Positions 8,858 through 16,068 of a stretch of 64,000 nt of DNA are shown here, one piece after another (the first letter of the stretch is position 1; each line of letters starts with the position of its first letter). The stretch lies in the NCBI RefSeq assembly GCF_051549785.1, contig NZ_CP189974.1, positions 1,426,001 through 1,490,000 on the forward strand. Reading direction: 5' to 3'. This DNA comes from Caldatribacterium sp051549785. GTDB taxonomy: Bacteria; Atribacterota; Atribacteria; Atribacterales; Caldatribacteriaceae. The notes under the pieces are model-generated. The model did not search any database, was not told the origin of the DNA, and worked only from the letters and a program-made list of their open reading frames with translations. The translations under genes and the position numbers were made by a program.

Positions 8858-9253
8858 GTGCATATCGTTCTTCCTCAATCCTTGAAGGATGCCATTCGGT
8901 CGCTGGTGGAACAAATCGTTTGTACCCAGCCTTTCCAGGACTTTGAGAATACCCGTTCCATGCTCTCGAAGAATACCGAAGCGTTGCGACTTCTTGAGCG
9001 CCTTGAAGAGGAACAGAGGTCTTTGAGCCGGATTGCCCTCCAGAGGGACCTTGTTGATGAGGACTTTGCCGGGATTGAGCAGGCTCGCCAGGAAGCACTC
9101 TCTCACCCGGTGATTCTGGCGTATTTTCAGGCCCAGGATCGTCTGGTTTCTCTCCTTCAGGAAATTAACAATGAAATGAGTGCCCTTTTGGGTTTTGACT
9201 TCGCCTCTTCTGCTGCTCAGCCTGAGCGGGAACTCGAAGAAGGCTGGGAATAG
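8858..9253 (+). CDS. YlbF/YmcA-family small helical protein
   Basis: 131 residues, GTG start after GGAGGTG. Almost entirely helical and charged (SKNTEALRLLERLEEEQRSLSRIALQR, ARQEALSHPVILAYFQAQDRLVSLLQEIN). This is the pattern of the Com_YlbF family; YlbF, YmcA and YaaT in Bacillus form a complex that affects RNA processing and development. No catalytic residues are apparent. Its last 37 bases overlap the 3' end of the convergent gene at 9217. Family assignment rests on overall pattern and is moderate. Confidence 0.7.
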   Translation: MHIVLPQSLKDAIRSLVEQIVCTQPFQDFENTRSMLSKNTEALRLLERLEEEQRSLSRIALQRDLVDEDFAGIEQARQEALSHPVILAYFQAQDRLVSLLQEINNEMSALLGFDFASSAAQPERELEEGWE

Positions 9254-9996
9254 ATAGCCTCTTCAAGACGTAAAAGCAGTGCTCGCTCTTTCCCCATACA
9301 GGGAAGGCGCTCGAGAAGCGTTTTTCGTTCGTCGAATTGAAACGTTCGGCATTCTTCCGGTGGTGAAAAGGAGTCGGGGATGGCGAGCCCTGCGTAGAGG
9401 GTATGCCATCCCATCTCTTTGAGTTTCTGGGCTACGGAAGGGCTGCAAATCTCATCAACGGACTGGTGCTTTTTGATGAGCGTGCACCGGCCGGAGGTCA
9501 GATCCTCTCCCCACCCCAGGGGATGTCCACTTCTTGGCTCGAAGAAGACACAGAACCGGCAACAGTCAAGGCGAGTCTGGCAACGGGGACAGAAGACTGG
9601 CCTTCTCCGGACGCCGATGCCTTCCCCAGGAAGCGCAACGAGGATGTGTTCGATCTCGGTTTTACAGAAGGGACAGAGCAGAGAACTGGGGCGCGATACG
9701 TGAGTGATTGCTGAGGAAAGGGCGAGGAGTTGTTTTTTTTCTTCCCACAGGAGGTCAAGCCGCGGTTTGAGTTTCCACAGAAACTCCGGGTAGTGGATGG
9801 CGGCAACAATCCCGTAACCGAGGCCCTGAAGAAGAGAGGCTCTCCTTTTCCAGGAGAAGACGGCAAAGTACAGGGTTGTGGAGAGAAAGAGAGCAAACCA
9901 CGTAGCTCCGATACCGCTGGAAACCCAGGAGGAGGGGGAAGCAACTCTGCTTCCCACCCAGCCTGCAAAGAACGCGAGGTGCACCAGAAAGTTCAT
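9217..9996 (-). CDS. Membrane protein with zinc-ribbon/Fe-S-like Cys motifs, unknown function
   Basis: 259 residues, not recognised. The N-terminal third has two or three hydrophobic segments (residues 3-20, 29-48, 54-70). Around residue 108 come CPFC and CPRC, a zinc-ribbon-like pair. They are followed by a second set, CCRFCVFFEP, then GRC and EIC (spacing C-x2-C-x~22-C-x13-C). The second set resembles small cluster-binding domains such as those of benzylsuccinate synthase small subunits. It starts where cysE ends (TGATG) and is the last gene of the sigma-factor operon. The 3' end overlaps the convergent YlbF-like gene. A redox or metal role at the membrane is inference. Confidence 0.6.
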   Translation of the reverse strand: MNFLVHLAFFAGWVGSRVASPSSWVSSGIGATWFALFLSTTLYFAVFSWKRRASLLQGLGYGIVAAIHYPEFLWKLKPRLDLLWEEKKQLLALSSAITHVSRPSSLLCPFCKTEIEHILVALPGEGIGVRRRPVFCPRCQTRLDCCRFCVFFEPRSGHPLGWGEDLTSGRCTLIKKHQSVDEICSPSVAQKLKEMGWHTLYAGLAIPDSFSPPEECRTFQFDERKTLLERLPCMGKERALLLRLEEAIYSQPSSSSRSG

Positions 9997-10910
9997 CAGG
10001 TACGGTTTTCAATAATTCTCAGCCGGGGCTCTTCAATGACCACCTTGGTGTTTGCCGGGATCGAGTGGGTGAGCCACACATTCCCTCCAACGACACTTCC
10101 TCTTCCTATGACCGTTTCACCTCCTAAGATCGTTGCTCCTGCATAGATGGTCACGTTGTCCTCGATGGTCGGATGACGTTTCCTCCCACGGATGATTTTC
10201 CCGCGTTCGTCTTTCGGAAAAGAGAGCGCTCCAAGGGTCACACCCTGGTAGATTTTCACATTGTCTCCAATCTCGCAGGTTTCGCCGATGACCACTCCTG
10301 TTCCGTGGTCGATGAAGAAACTCCGCCCTATTTTGGCTCCGGGGTGAATATCGATACCCGTGATGCTGTGAGCATACTCAGTCATCATCCTGGGGATGAG
10401 GGGAATGCCCTGGACGAAGAGTTCGTGAGCCATGCGGTAGATGGAGATGGCAATGACACAGGGATAACTCAGAATCACCTCTTCGATGCTTTTTGCCGCG
10501 GGATCTCCGTCGAAAGCAGCCTGAACATCCTCATCAAGCATTTCCCGAATCATCGGAAGCTTTTCAAGGAAACGCCAGGCTTCTTCGCGAGCTCGTTCTT
10601 CGCAGGAGTGAGAGGTTCCCTCCATGGCCTTTGGGTCGCTTCGGAGAGCCTTGGAGATTTCCTGGCTCAAAGCAACAAAGAGGTGGTCGAGTTTGCATCC
10701 CACAAAGTACTCCACATTTGCCCAGCACATATGGGTGTTACCAAAGTACCCGGGAAAGAGCAACCCCCGGAGTTCTTCGGTAATCCAGATGACCTTTTCC
10801 CGCGAGGGAAACTCCCGTTCCTCGCTGCAGGTGATACGGGGTGTTTTCCGGTAACTTTCCACCAGAGCCTTGGCAATGTGCTCAACAGGAACCCTTCGGA
10901 ATCCCTCCAC
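9996..10910 (-). CDS. cysE: Serine O-acetyltransferase
   Basis: 304 residues from the GTG at 10910, preferred because GAGGTGAT precedes it with good spacing; GTG 10919 and ATG 10916 are also in frame but too close to that site. The C-terminal half is a left-handed beta-helix acyltransferase with the SAT signature: HSITGIDIHPGAKIG, FFIDHGTGVVIGE, YQGVTLGALSF, RHPTIEDNVTIYAGATILGG. The N-terminal half is helical, as in the larger EpsC/SAT class. It makes O-acetylserine from serine and acetyl-CoA, the first step to cysteine. Co-transcription with an ECF sigma and zinc anti-sigma suggests induction by thiol stress. Confidence 0.93.
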   Translation of the reverse strand: MEGFRRVPVEHIAKALVESYRKTPRITCSEEREFPSREKVIWITEELRGLLFPGYFGNTHMCWANVEYFVGCKLDHLFVALSQEISKALRSDPKAMEGTSHSCEERAREEAWRFLEKLPMIREMLDEDVQAAFDGDPAAKSIEEVILSYPCVIAISIYRMAHELFVQGIPLIPRMMTEYAHSITGIDIHPGAKIGRSFFIDHGTGVVIGETCEIGDNVKIYQGVTLGALSFPKDERGKIIRGRKRHPTIEDNVTIYAGATILGGETVIGRGSVVGGNVWLTHSIPANTKVVIEEPRLRIIENRT

Positions 10911-10920
10911 GGTCATCACC

Positions 10921-11148
10921 TCAAAACCGGGCGATAACGCCTTCTATCCTAGCGATCAGGGCCTCAGGCACATGGTCGTTTTGACCGTTGTGCCGCACCA
11001 TATCCCAGAGGAGGCGCTCGAACTCATACCGCTCACAGCATTTCCGGCACAGGGCCAGGTGCTCTTCAATTGCCCTCCGTTCTTCTTCAGAGAGAACTTC
11101 TCCATCAAGGTAAAAATAGAGTTTTTCTACAAGGTCTTTGCAGTCCAT
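10921..11148 (-). CDS. Zinc-binding anti-sigma factor (ZAS family)
   Basis: 75 residues. Cys3, His30, Cys34 and Cys37 reproduce the C-x~26-H-x3-C-x2-C zinc motif of RsrA-type anti-sigma factors. In those proteins disulfide stress expels zinc and frees the sigma factor. An extra Cys38 is adjacent. It overlaps the ECF sigma gene by 22 bases, the usual pairing with a cognate sigma. No membrane segment, so a cytoplasmic sensor. Redox responsiveness is inferred from the motif, not shown. Confidence 0.88.
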   Translation of the reverse strand: MDCKDLVEKLYFYLDGEVLSEEERRAIEEHLALCRKCCERYEFERLLWDMVRHNGQNDHVPEALIARIEGVIARF

Positions 11149-11720
11149 CCCTTCTCGTTCTCCTTTTCCATGCCGGTTTTTCGTGTGGAGTACTCCCAGA
11201 GCAGCTTCTGGAGCAGCTTTCGCCCTCGGTGGAGGCGGGACATCACTGTGCCTATGGGAATGTCCAAGATTTCAGCTGTTTCCTTGTACGAAAAACCCTC
11301 AACGAGGGTAAGCACAACAACCGCACGGAATTCAAGAGGCAGAGATTCGATAGCCCGGAGGATATCCTCCCGGGTGAGCGTGTTGAGCAGAGCTTCCTCA
11401 GGGGTGACACCTTCAAAGGAGGGCTGAAAAGAAGCCTCGTCTTCCATCTCTTCAAGCGATGGCGCTTTCTGCCGGTCCCTGAGGCGGTAGTAGTTATTGA
11501 TGAAGGTGTTGGTGAGAATTTTGAAGATCCAAGCCCGAAAGTTCGTTCCTTCCTCAAAACGGTCAAAAGCAGCGAAAGCTTTGGTAACAGCTTCCTGGAC
11601 CAGATCCTCGGCGTCCTCGCGGTTTCTGGTCATGCGAAGAGCTGTACGGAAAAGTGCAGGGAGCTCGGGAACCAGAAGCTCCTGAAAGACCTTCTTTTGC
11701 TCCTCTTTTGTCTTCATCAT
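11127..11720 (-). CDS. ECF-type RNA polymerase sigma factor
   Basis: 197 residues from ATG 11720; an in-frame TTG at 11729 is the alternative. Sigma region 2 spans about residues 20-90 (ALRMTRNREDAEDLVQEAVTKAFAAFDRF, FRAWIFKILTNTFINNYYR). Region 4 is the C-terminal helix-turn-helix (LPLEFRAVVVLTLVEGFSYKETAEIL, IPIGTVMSRLHRGRKLLQKLL). This is the SigR/SigH-like ECF architecture. The partner anti-sigma overlaps downstream. The operon begins with a zinc-ribbon gene and continues into cysE, so its regulon likely includes its own operon. Confidence 0.93.
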   Translation of the reverse strand: MMKTKEEQKKVFQELLVPELPALFRTALRMTRNREDAEDLVQEAVTKAFAAFDRFEEGTNFRAWIFKILTNTFINNYYRLRDRQKAPSLEEMEDEASFQPSFEGVTPEEALLNTLTREDILRAIESLPLEFRAVVVLTLVEGFSYKETAEILDIPIGTVMSRLHRGRKLLQKLLWEYSTRKTGMEKENEKGWTAKTL

Positions 11721-11732
11721 GTTGACCAAGCC

Positions 11733-12035
11733 TCAGGAGTCTTTGAGAAAATCAGCGTTTTTGAGTTTTTCGAGCTCTCTATGGAATTCGATAACCTCGT
11801 CAATGGTGATCTGCCCTCGGGGGGCCTCTTTACGTCGCTTCTTAAAAATCTTTGCCACATCTTCAATCTTCTCGAGACTAAAGGTCACTTCGCCAAAATC
11901 GCGACAATAAGGGCAAATGTACCGGATGTACGCTGAACCTCGGTATGCCGGAATCTTATAGATGCCAACTTCAGTGACGTCTTCAAGGCCGATAATGGCC
12001 TTGCAGTGCTTGCACTTGAGAGGGAGTTCAGGCAT
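11733..12035 (-). CDS. Small zinc-ribbon protein
   Basis: 100 residues from ATG 12035, chosen for the GAGGAGGAAGAA site 3-10 bases upstream rather than the ATG at 12074. It has CKHC (about residues 8-11) and CPYC (about 41-44), a two-knuckle zinc ribbon, then a Lys/Glu-rich helical tail. Function unknown. As first gene of the sigma/anti-sigma/cysE operon it may be another metal- or redox-linked component. The stop is 12 bases before the sigma start. Confidence 0.72.
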   Translation of the reverse strand: MPELPLKCKHCKAIIGLEDVTEVGIYKIPAYRGSAYIRYICPYCRDFGEVTFSLEKIEDVAKIFKKRRKEAPRGQITIDEVIEFHRELEKLKNADFLKDS

Positions 12036-12064
12036 TTCTTCCTCCTCTGAGCTCTTTTTGGGAT

Positions 12065-12093
12065 ATTCTATCAAGGAACGGTGAATAAGACAA
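12065..12093 (-). promoter_or_regulatory. Promoter of the sigma-factor operon
   Basis: On the minus strand TTGTCT (12088-12093) and TGA-TAGAAT (-10 at 12065-12070) are separated by 17 bases, a housekeeping-type promoter with an extended -10, about 30 bases upstream of the ATG. Confidence 0.55.
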
Positions 12094-12126
12094 GTTTCAG
12101 AGTGGTTAGAGGAAAAAGCGAAGGAG

Positions 12127-12507
12127 GTGAGTTACGTCGGGTTTACCATCCATGAGCACCGGGCTTCACACCATCACTGTGATCTTCGTCTGGAGAGAGA
12201 TAGGGTTTTGCGGAGTTTCGCAATGCCCAGGGGCATTCCCCGGGTGAGTGGAGAACGGAGGCTCGCTATCCCGGTGGAAGACCATCCGCTTTTTTATGCC
12301 GATTTCGAGGGAGAGATTCCTGAAGGATATGGGGAGGGAGTGGTACGTATCTGGGATAAGGGAAACTGTGAGGCGGAGAAGTGGACGGATGGAGAAATGC
12401 TCGCCCGGTTCCTGAGACGGAGGATTCAGGGGCCTTATGCCCTTATCCGTTTTCGGAAGGGCAACTGGTTGTTCATCAGACGGAAGGAGGAAGGACATGA
12501 ATCTTGA
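12127..12507 (+). CDS. Stand-alone LigD-type 3'-phosphoesterase
   Basis: 126 residues. Shows the LigD N-terminal phosphoesterase pattern: FTIHEHRASHHHCDLRLE with the conserved His/Asp/Arg cluster, RSFAMPRGIP, EDHPLFYADFEGEIPEGYG, and VRIWDKGN. Such enzymes trim 3'-phosphates and ribonucleotides from DNA ends during break repair; here no ligase or polymerase domain is attached. The start is odd. GTG 12127 is the only canonical in-frame start, but it is part of the AAGGAGGTG ribosome site itself. The codon at proper spacing is GTC (12136). Overlaps the ferritin-like gene by 11 bases. Confidence 0.8.
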   Translation: MSYVGFTIHEHRASHHHCDLRLERDRVLRSFAMPRGIPRVSGERRLAIPVEDHPLFYADFEGEIPEGYGEGVVRIWDKGNCEAEKWTDGEMLARFLRRRIQGPYALIRFRKGNWLFIRRKEEGHES

Positions 12508-13021
12508 AGCCATTTTCGAGTTTGCTCTGAAGATGGAAGAGGATGGACGGCAGTTCTATCTCAGCGGGATTCCCCGGGTCGCAAATCCCCTGAGCAAAGA
12601 GGTGCTGAAGCGTCTGGCCGATGAGGAGCTCGTCCACATCGAGAGGATCCAGGAGGGTTTTGAACGTATCCGTCAAAGGCAGCAGTTCGTTTTTGAGAGC
12701 TGGGGGGGCATTCGGAAATCCACACGGGAGTATTTCGAGAACATCTTCACCGAGGCCCAGAAACGTGCAGAGGAGCTCATCCCTCCCACAAGTGAAGAGC
12801 TCGATATCCTCCAGGCAGCTATGGACCTTGAATCCAAAGCTCACAGGTTTTACGTGGAGAGGAAAAGGGAGGTTCAGGAGAAGGGCGTTCAGGATTTCCT
12901 GGATTTTCTGGCTTCGGAAGAATATCGCCATTACAACCTCCTCTTCAACACCTATGAGTATCTGCGCAGTCCGGAGGAGTGGCATTTTGGAGAGGAAAAA
13001 CCTATTTTTGAAGGTGGTTGA
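12497..13021 (+). CDS. Rubrerythrin/ferritin-like diiron protein
   Basis: 174 residues, four-helix bundle. Diiron ligand motifs appear as two half-sites: MEEDGRQFY (about 13-21) with ADEELVHIER (about 41-50), and MDLESKAHRFY with ASEEYRHYN. ATG 12497 follows GGAAGGA. No C-terminal rubredoxin domain, so it belongs to the short erythrin/YciF-like group. It probably handles peroxide or iron in the cytoplasm of an anaerobe. Starts inside the phosphoesterase gene, so the two are co-translated. Specific reaction not determinable. Confidence 0.85.
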   Translation: MNLEAIFEFALKMEEDGRQFYLSGIPRVANPLSKEVLKRLADEELVHIERIQEGFERIRQRQQFVFESWGGIRKSTREYFENIFTEAQKRAEELIPPTSEELDILQAAMDLESKAHRFYVERKREVQEKGVQDFLDFLASEEYRHYNLLFNTYEYLRSPEEWHFGEEKPIFEGG

Positions 13022-13023
13022 TT

Positions 13024-13032
13024 TGCTATAAT
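13024..13032 (+). promoter_or_regulatory. Extended -10 promoter for the 56-residue membrane peptide
   Basis: TGC-TATAAT lies directly after the ferritin-like stop codon, 33 bases before the ATG at 13066. No good -35 box. Confidence 0.5.
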
Positions 13033-13065
13033 TAAGACACCACAATCCAAAAGGAGGGATGCATT

Positions 13066-13236
13066 ATGGTTCGAGTGCTCCTCATCATCTACAGCTGGCT
13101 CCTGCTCATCATGGGGATTCTCGGGCTTATCCCGGGGCTTAACATCGGCGCGGAGCCGGCCTGGCATGCTGTCGTGAAGGTTATTCTGGGCATTGTGGGT
13201 ATCTGGGCGTCGATGACAAAGAAGAAAGAAGGGTGA
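13066..13236 (+). CDS. Small two-helix membrane protein, unknown function
   Basis: 56 residues, preceded by AAGGAGGG at 13051-13058. Two hydrophobic stretches (VLLIIYSWLLLIMGILGLIPG, and VVKVILGIVGIWASM) flank a short loop, with a Lys-rich end (TKKKEG). It has its own promoter and is followed 4 bases later by a strong terminator, which supports a real one-gene unit. Topology prediction only; no family recognised. Confidence 0.75.
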   Translation: MVRVLLIIYSWLLLIMGILGLIPGLNIGAEPAWHAVVKVILGIVGIWASMTKKKEG

Positions 13237-13240
13237 CCGC

Positions 13241-13281
13241 TCTGCCCGTGTCCCAGACGGGACACGGGCAGAAGTTTTTTT
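13241..13281 (+). terminator. Rho-independent terminator
   Basis: 14-bp perfect GC-rich stem (13241-13254 with 13259-13272, loop AGAC) followed by a seven-T run. Confidence 0.93.
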
Positions 13282-13293
13282 GAGCATGGAGTC

Positions 13294-13322
13294 TTGAACT
13301 CATATTAAGATATTGTTATAAT
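13294..13322 (+). promoter_or_regulatory. Strong promoter of the second sugar ABC operon
   Basis: TTGAAC (13294-13299), 17-base spacer, TATAAT (13317-13322). About 100 bases of leader precede the binding-protein ATG. Confidence 0.75.
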
Positions 13323-13361
13323 GTATGGCAGATTCGTGGGTCCCGATTGAAGGGAGGTGAG

Positions 13362-13415
13362 ATGCCGAAAAAGGGAGTGCAGGATAAAAAGCAGATTCTT
13401 TCAACCGAAGTGTAG
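13362..13415 (+). CDS. Possible 17-residue leader peptide
   Basis: ATG after a near-perfect GGGAGGTGAG site encodes MPKKGVQDKKQILSTEV, then a TAG. The TAG touches the GAGGAGG ribosome site of the binding-protein gene, so ending here could deliver ribosomes to the next start. It may be a translated leader or a chance open frame; no attenuator hairpin is obvious. Confidence 0.4.
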   Translation: MPKKGVQDKKQILSTEV

Positions 13416-13430
13416 AGGAGGTAAGACACG

Positions 13431-14489
13431 ATGACTCAGAGGCGTGGTTTCCAAATGTTTGTTCTCTTGGTGAGTCTTTTCTGCTTCCTTCTGGCGCTCG
13501 GAATGTCCCAGGCACTGGCCCAGAAGAAACTCCCTGTTGTGGGTATATCCACCGGGTCTTCCGGGACTTCCTGGCGTACCATCATGATCAATGGCCTGGA
13601 AGAAGTGGGCAACGAGTACAAAGCGGCGGGGAAAATTGCTGATTTTAAGATCGTCAACAACATTGTCAACGGTGATGCCACGGAACAGGCCAATATCCTC
13701 CGCGATTTCATCGCCCAGGGTGTGGACATCATCCTTGTGAACCCCAATTCCCCCACTGCCCTGAATGCGGTTATTGAGGAAGCCCAGGAAGCGGGAATCC
13801 TTGTTGTGGCCTTTGACGCTACAGTAACCGCACCAAATGTCATCAACGTTACCCTTGACCACTACACATGGATGAAGAAAAATGTGGAGTGGATCTGTTC
13901 TACGCTACAGAAGGGGAACGTCATTCAAATCTACGGCCTTGAGGGACACCCTGCGGACAACGACCGTCGCAGAGCCGTTTACGAGGTACTCAAGCAGTAT
14001 CCCGATATCAAACTCATTGCCGATACAAGTGGATACTGGGACCAGACAAAGGCGAAAGAGGTTGCAGCCCAGATCATCGCCTCCGGCCAGCAGATTGACG
14101 GGGTCATCACTCAGGATGGGATGGCATATGGTGTTCTTTCGGCCTTTCTTGATGCTGGGAAGCTTCCCAAGGTCATGTTCGGCGATCCAGGAACCGCTTT
14201 CTTCAAAGAGTGGAAGAAACTCCGTGAGGCCGGAGCAGACTTTAAGGCCTGCACTCAGCCGAACCCGCCGGGAATCGGCGGTACTGCCTTCCGTATTGCT
14301 CTGCAGCTCTACAACGGGAAACAGTTCAAGCCGGGTGTTCTCGTAGATAATACCTTCTTCTACAAAGTGAGCATGTTCATTACCGACGAGAATTTCGACG
14401 AAGCATGGGAGCTTTTGAAGGACAAACCCGATGATTACCTCCTAACCGAAATCATGTCCGAAGAAGCCGTCGCCGAGCTCTTTGAGTAA
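13431..14489 (+). CDS. Sugar ABC transporter substrate-binding protein (second system)
   Basis: 352 residues with an N-terminal signal peptide (residues 1-30, MFVLLVSLFCFLLALGMSQALA). The mature protein is a Peripla_BP_4/RbsB-type two-lobe binder: ILRDFIAQGVDIILVNPNSPTAL, ILVVAFDATV, IYGLEGHPADNDRR, DGVITQDGMAYG. ATG follows GAGGAGGTAAG. First gene of an operon with an RbsA-type ATPase and two permeases. An internal hairpin after this gene should leave it more highly expressed than the membrane components. Confidence 0.93.
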   Translation: MTQRRGFQMFVLLVSLFCFLLALGMSQALAQKKLPVVGISTGSSGTSWRTIMINGLEEVGNEYKAAGKIADFKIVNNIVNGDATEQANILRDFIAQGVDIILVNPNSPTALNAVIEEAQEAGILVVAFDATVTAPNVINVTLDHYTWMKKNVEWICSTLQKGNVIQIYGLEGHPADNDRRRAVYEVLKQYPDIKLIADTSGYWDQTKAKEVAAQIIASGQQIDGVITQDGMAYGVLSAFLDAGKLPKVMFGDPGTAFFKEWKKLREAGADFKACTQPNPPGIGGTAFRIALQLYNGKQFKPGVLVDNTFFYKVSMFITDENFDEAWELLKDKPDDYLLTEIMSEEAVAELFE

Positions 14490-14494
14490 TACAC

Positions 14495-14526
14495 AAAGCG
14501 CCGGAGGACTTTTCCTCCGGCGCTTT
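14495..14526 (+). terminator. Internal hairpin (partial terminator) after the binding-protein gene
   Basis: 14-bp perfect stem (14495-14508 with 14513-14526, loop CTTT) and a short T run, lying between the binding protein and ATPase. It probably ends part of the transcripts or protects the upstream mRNA 3' end. Confidence 0.75.
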
Positions 14527-14550
14527 TCTCGTTGGAGGAGGGAACATTCG

Positions 14551-16053
14551 TTGGTCATCCTTGAAGCCAGAGGCATTCGGAAACACTTCGGCGGTGTTGT
14601 GGCACTTTCAGATGGAAACCTCCGCTGCCGGCAAGGGAGGATCACGGGGCTTCTTGGAGCAAACGGCTCGGGGAAGAGCACTATGTCGAAAATTATCGCT
14701 GGAGTGTACAGGCCCGATGGGGGAGAAATATGGTACAAGGGGCGACTGGTGCACTACAAGAACCCGAGTGAAGCAAAAAGAGATGGTATTGCTCTTGTCT
14801 TTCAGAACCTCAGTCTTGTTCCTGATCTCACAGTGTGGCAGAACGTTGTGCTGGGTATGGAGAAAAGCCGGGGTATTTTCCTCGACAACCAGGAAGCGAA
14901 ACAGATTGCACGAGACATTCTGAGTAAACTCCTGCCAGGCCTTGACATCACCAGGAAAGTATACGAACTCAGTCCTGGAGAAATGCAGATTGTGGAGATT
15001 GCCAAGGCGATCGCCGAGAAACCACAGCTTCTCATCCTTGACGAGCCCACGGCGGCTCTTGAACATGCCCAGGTCAAAAGTCTCTTTGCCTACATGCGGG
15101 CTTTGGCACAAAGTGGTGTAGCTATTGTTTTCACCTCCCATCGTCTCTGGGAAGTCATGGAGATTTGCGATGACGTCACCATTTTCCGGAACGGTGCCAC
15201 GGTGGCGCATATTGATTTCGACCGGGAGGAGAAGGACCCTGAAACCATCATCGGCCACATTACCGGAGAAGTCGTTCGACCTTTGCTGGTGGAGAGAACC
15301 TTTGGGGAAGGATCTGAGTCCCGTGAGATCTTTCTCAGGGCTCGCATCAGAAGCAGGGTAAAATCTCTGCGAGATGTTTCCCTGGAACTCGCAAGAGGGG
15401 AGATTCTTGGCATCGGCGGTCTTGCTGGTCAGGGGCAGAATGAACTGCTCTATGCCCTGGCGGGAAGCTTACCCGGGGTACAGTGCGAGGTGGAAATGGG
15501 GGGAAAGAAAATCGTCCTGCGTCGCCCTCAGGATGCCATCCAGAATGGCATCCTTCTTGTTCCTGGAGACCGGCAGAAAGAGGGCCTGTTTCTCGAACAC
15601 TCGGTGTACAGTAACATGGTTTTCCCCAAGTTTGGTCTTCCCCGGCATCCTGTGGTCATTCCCGAAAAGAGGTACCGGAGAGAGTGTGAGGATGTTGTTC
15701 AGCTTCTCTCTATCAAGGTTTCCGGCCTCGATGCTCCGGTGAGTACGCTTTCTGGAGGCAACCAGCAGAAAGTTGTTGTGGGAAAATGGCTTTCTTTCGA
15801 TGTCAAGGTTTTCCTTCTCGCCGATCCGGCAAAAGGTGTGGACATTGGTGCCAAAAGGGATCTGTACGAATACATTAGACGCCTAGCAATAGAGCGGGGT
15901 ATCGGCATTATCCTTTATGCCAGCGATCACGAGGAGCTGGCCCAGTACGCAGATCGGGTTCTCATCATGTACGAGGGTGGCATTGTGGCTACGTTGACGG
16001 GAGAAGGCATCAGCGAAGAGGCCATCACCGCTGCTTCTGTGCGGGTCCGGTAG
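14551..16053 (+). CDS. Sugar ABC transporter ATP-binding protein with a degenerate second ATPase site
   Basis: 500 residues, double ABC domain of the RbsA type. TTG 14551 is chosen because GGAGGAGGG precedes it by 8 bases; the frame is open to 14482 across the terminator hairpin. The first domain is intact (GANGSGKST, LSPGEMQ signature, LILDEPTAAL, TSHR). In the second domain LSGGNQQKVVVGKW is intact, but the Walker B/catalytic Glu segment reads LLADPAKGVDIG. This replaces the usual DE with Ala424-Asp425. Hydrolysis at that site is probably impaired. Imports an unidentified monosaccharide with the neighbouring proteins. Confidence 0.92.
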   Translation: MVILEARGIRKHFGGVVALSDGNLRCRQGRITGLLGANGSGKSTMSKIIAGVYRPDGGEIWYKGRLVHYKNPSEAKRDGIALVFQNLSLVPDLTVWQNVVLGMEKSRGIFLDNQEAKQIARDILSKLLPGLDITRKVYELSPGEMQIVEIAKAIAEKPQLLILDEPTAALEHAQVKSLFAYMRALAQSGVAIVFTSHRLWEVMEICDDVTIFRNGATVAHIDFDREEKDPETIIGHITGEVVRPLLVERTFGEGSESREIFLRARIRSRVKSLRDVSLELARGEILGIGGLAGQGQNELLYALAGSLPGVQCEVEMGGKKIVLRRPQDAIQNGILLVPGDRQKEGLFLEHSVYSNMVFPKFGLPRHPVVIPEKRYRRECEDVVQLLSIKVSGLDAPVSTLSGGNQQKVVVGKWLSFDVKVFLLADPAKGVDIGAKRDLYEYIRRLAIERGIGIILYASDHEELAQYADRVLIMYEGGIVATLTGEGISEEAITAASVRVR

Positions 16054-16068
16054 AAGGGGAGAGGTTAT

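Noticed and set aside
12075..12098. GGAAC-N14-GTTTC as an ECF-sigma promoter for the sigma operon
   Set aside because: Spacing and the -10 sequence do not match known ECF promoters; a housekeeping-type promoter lies there instead.
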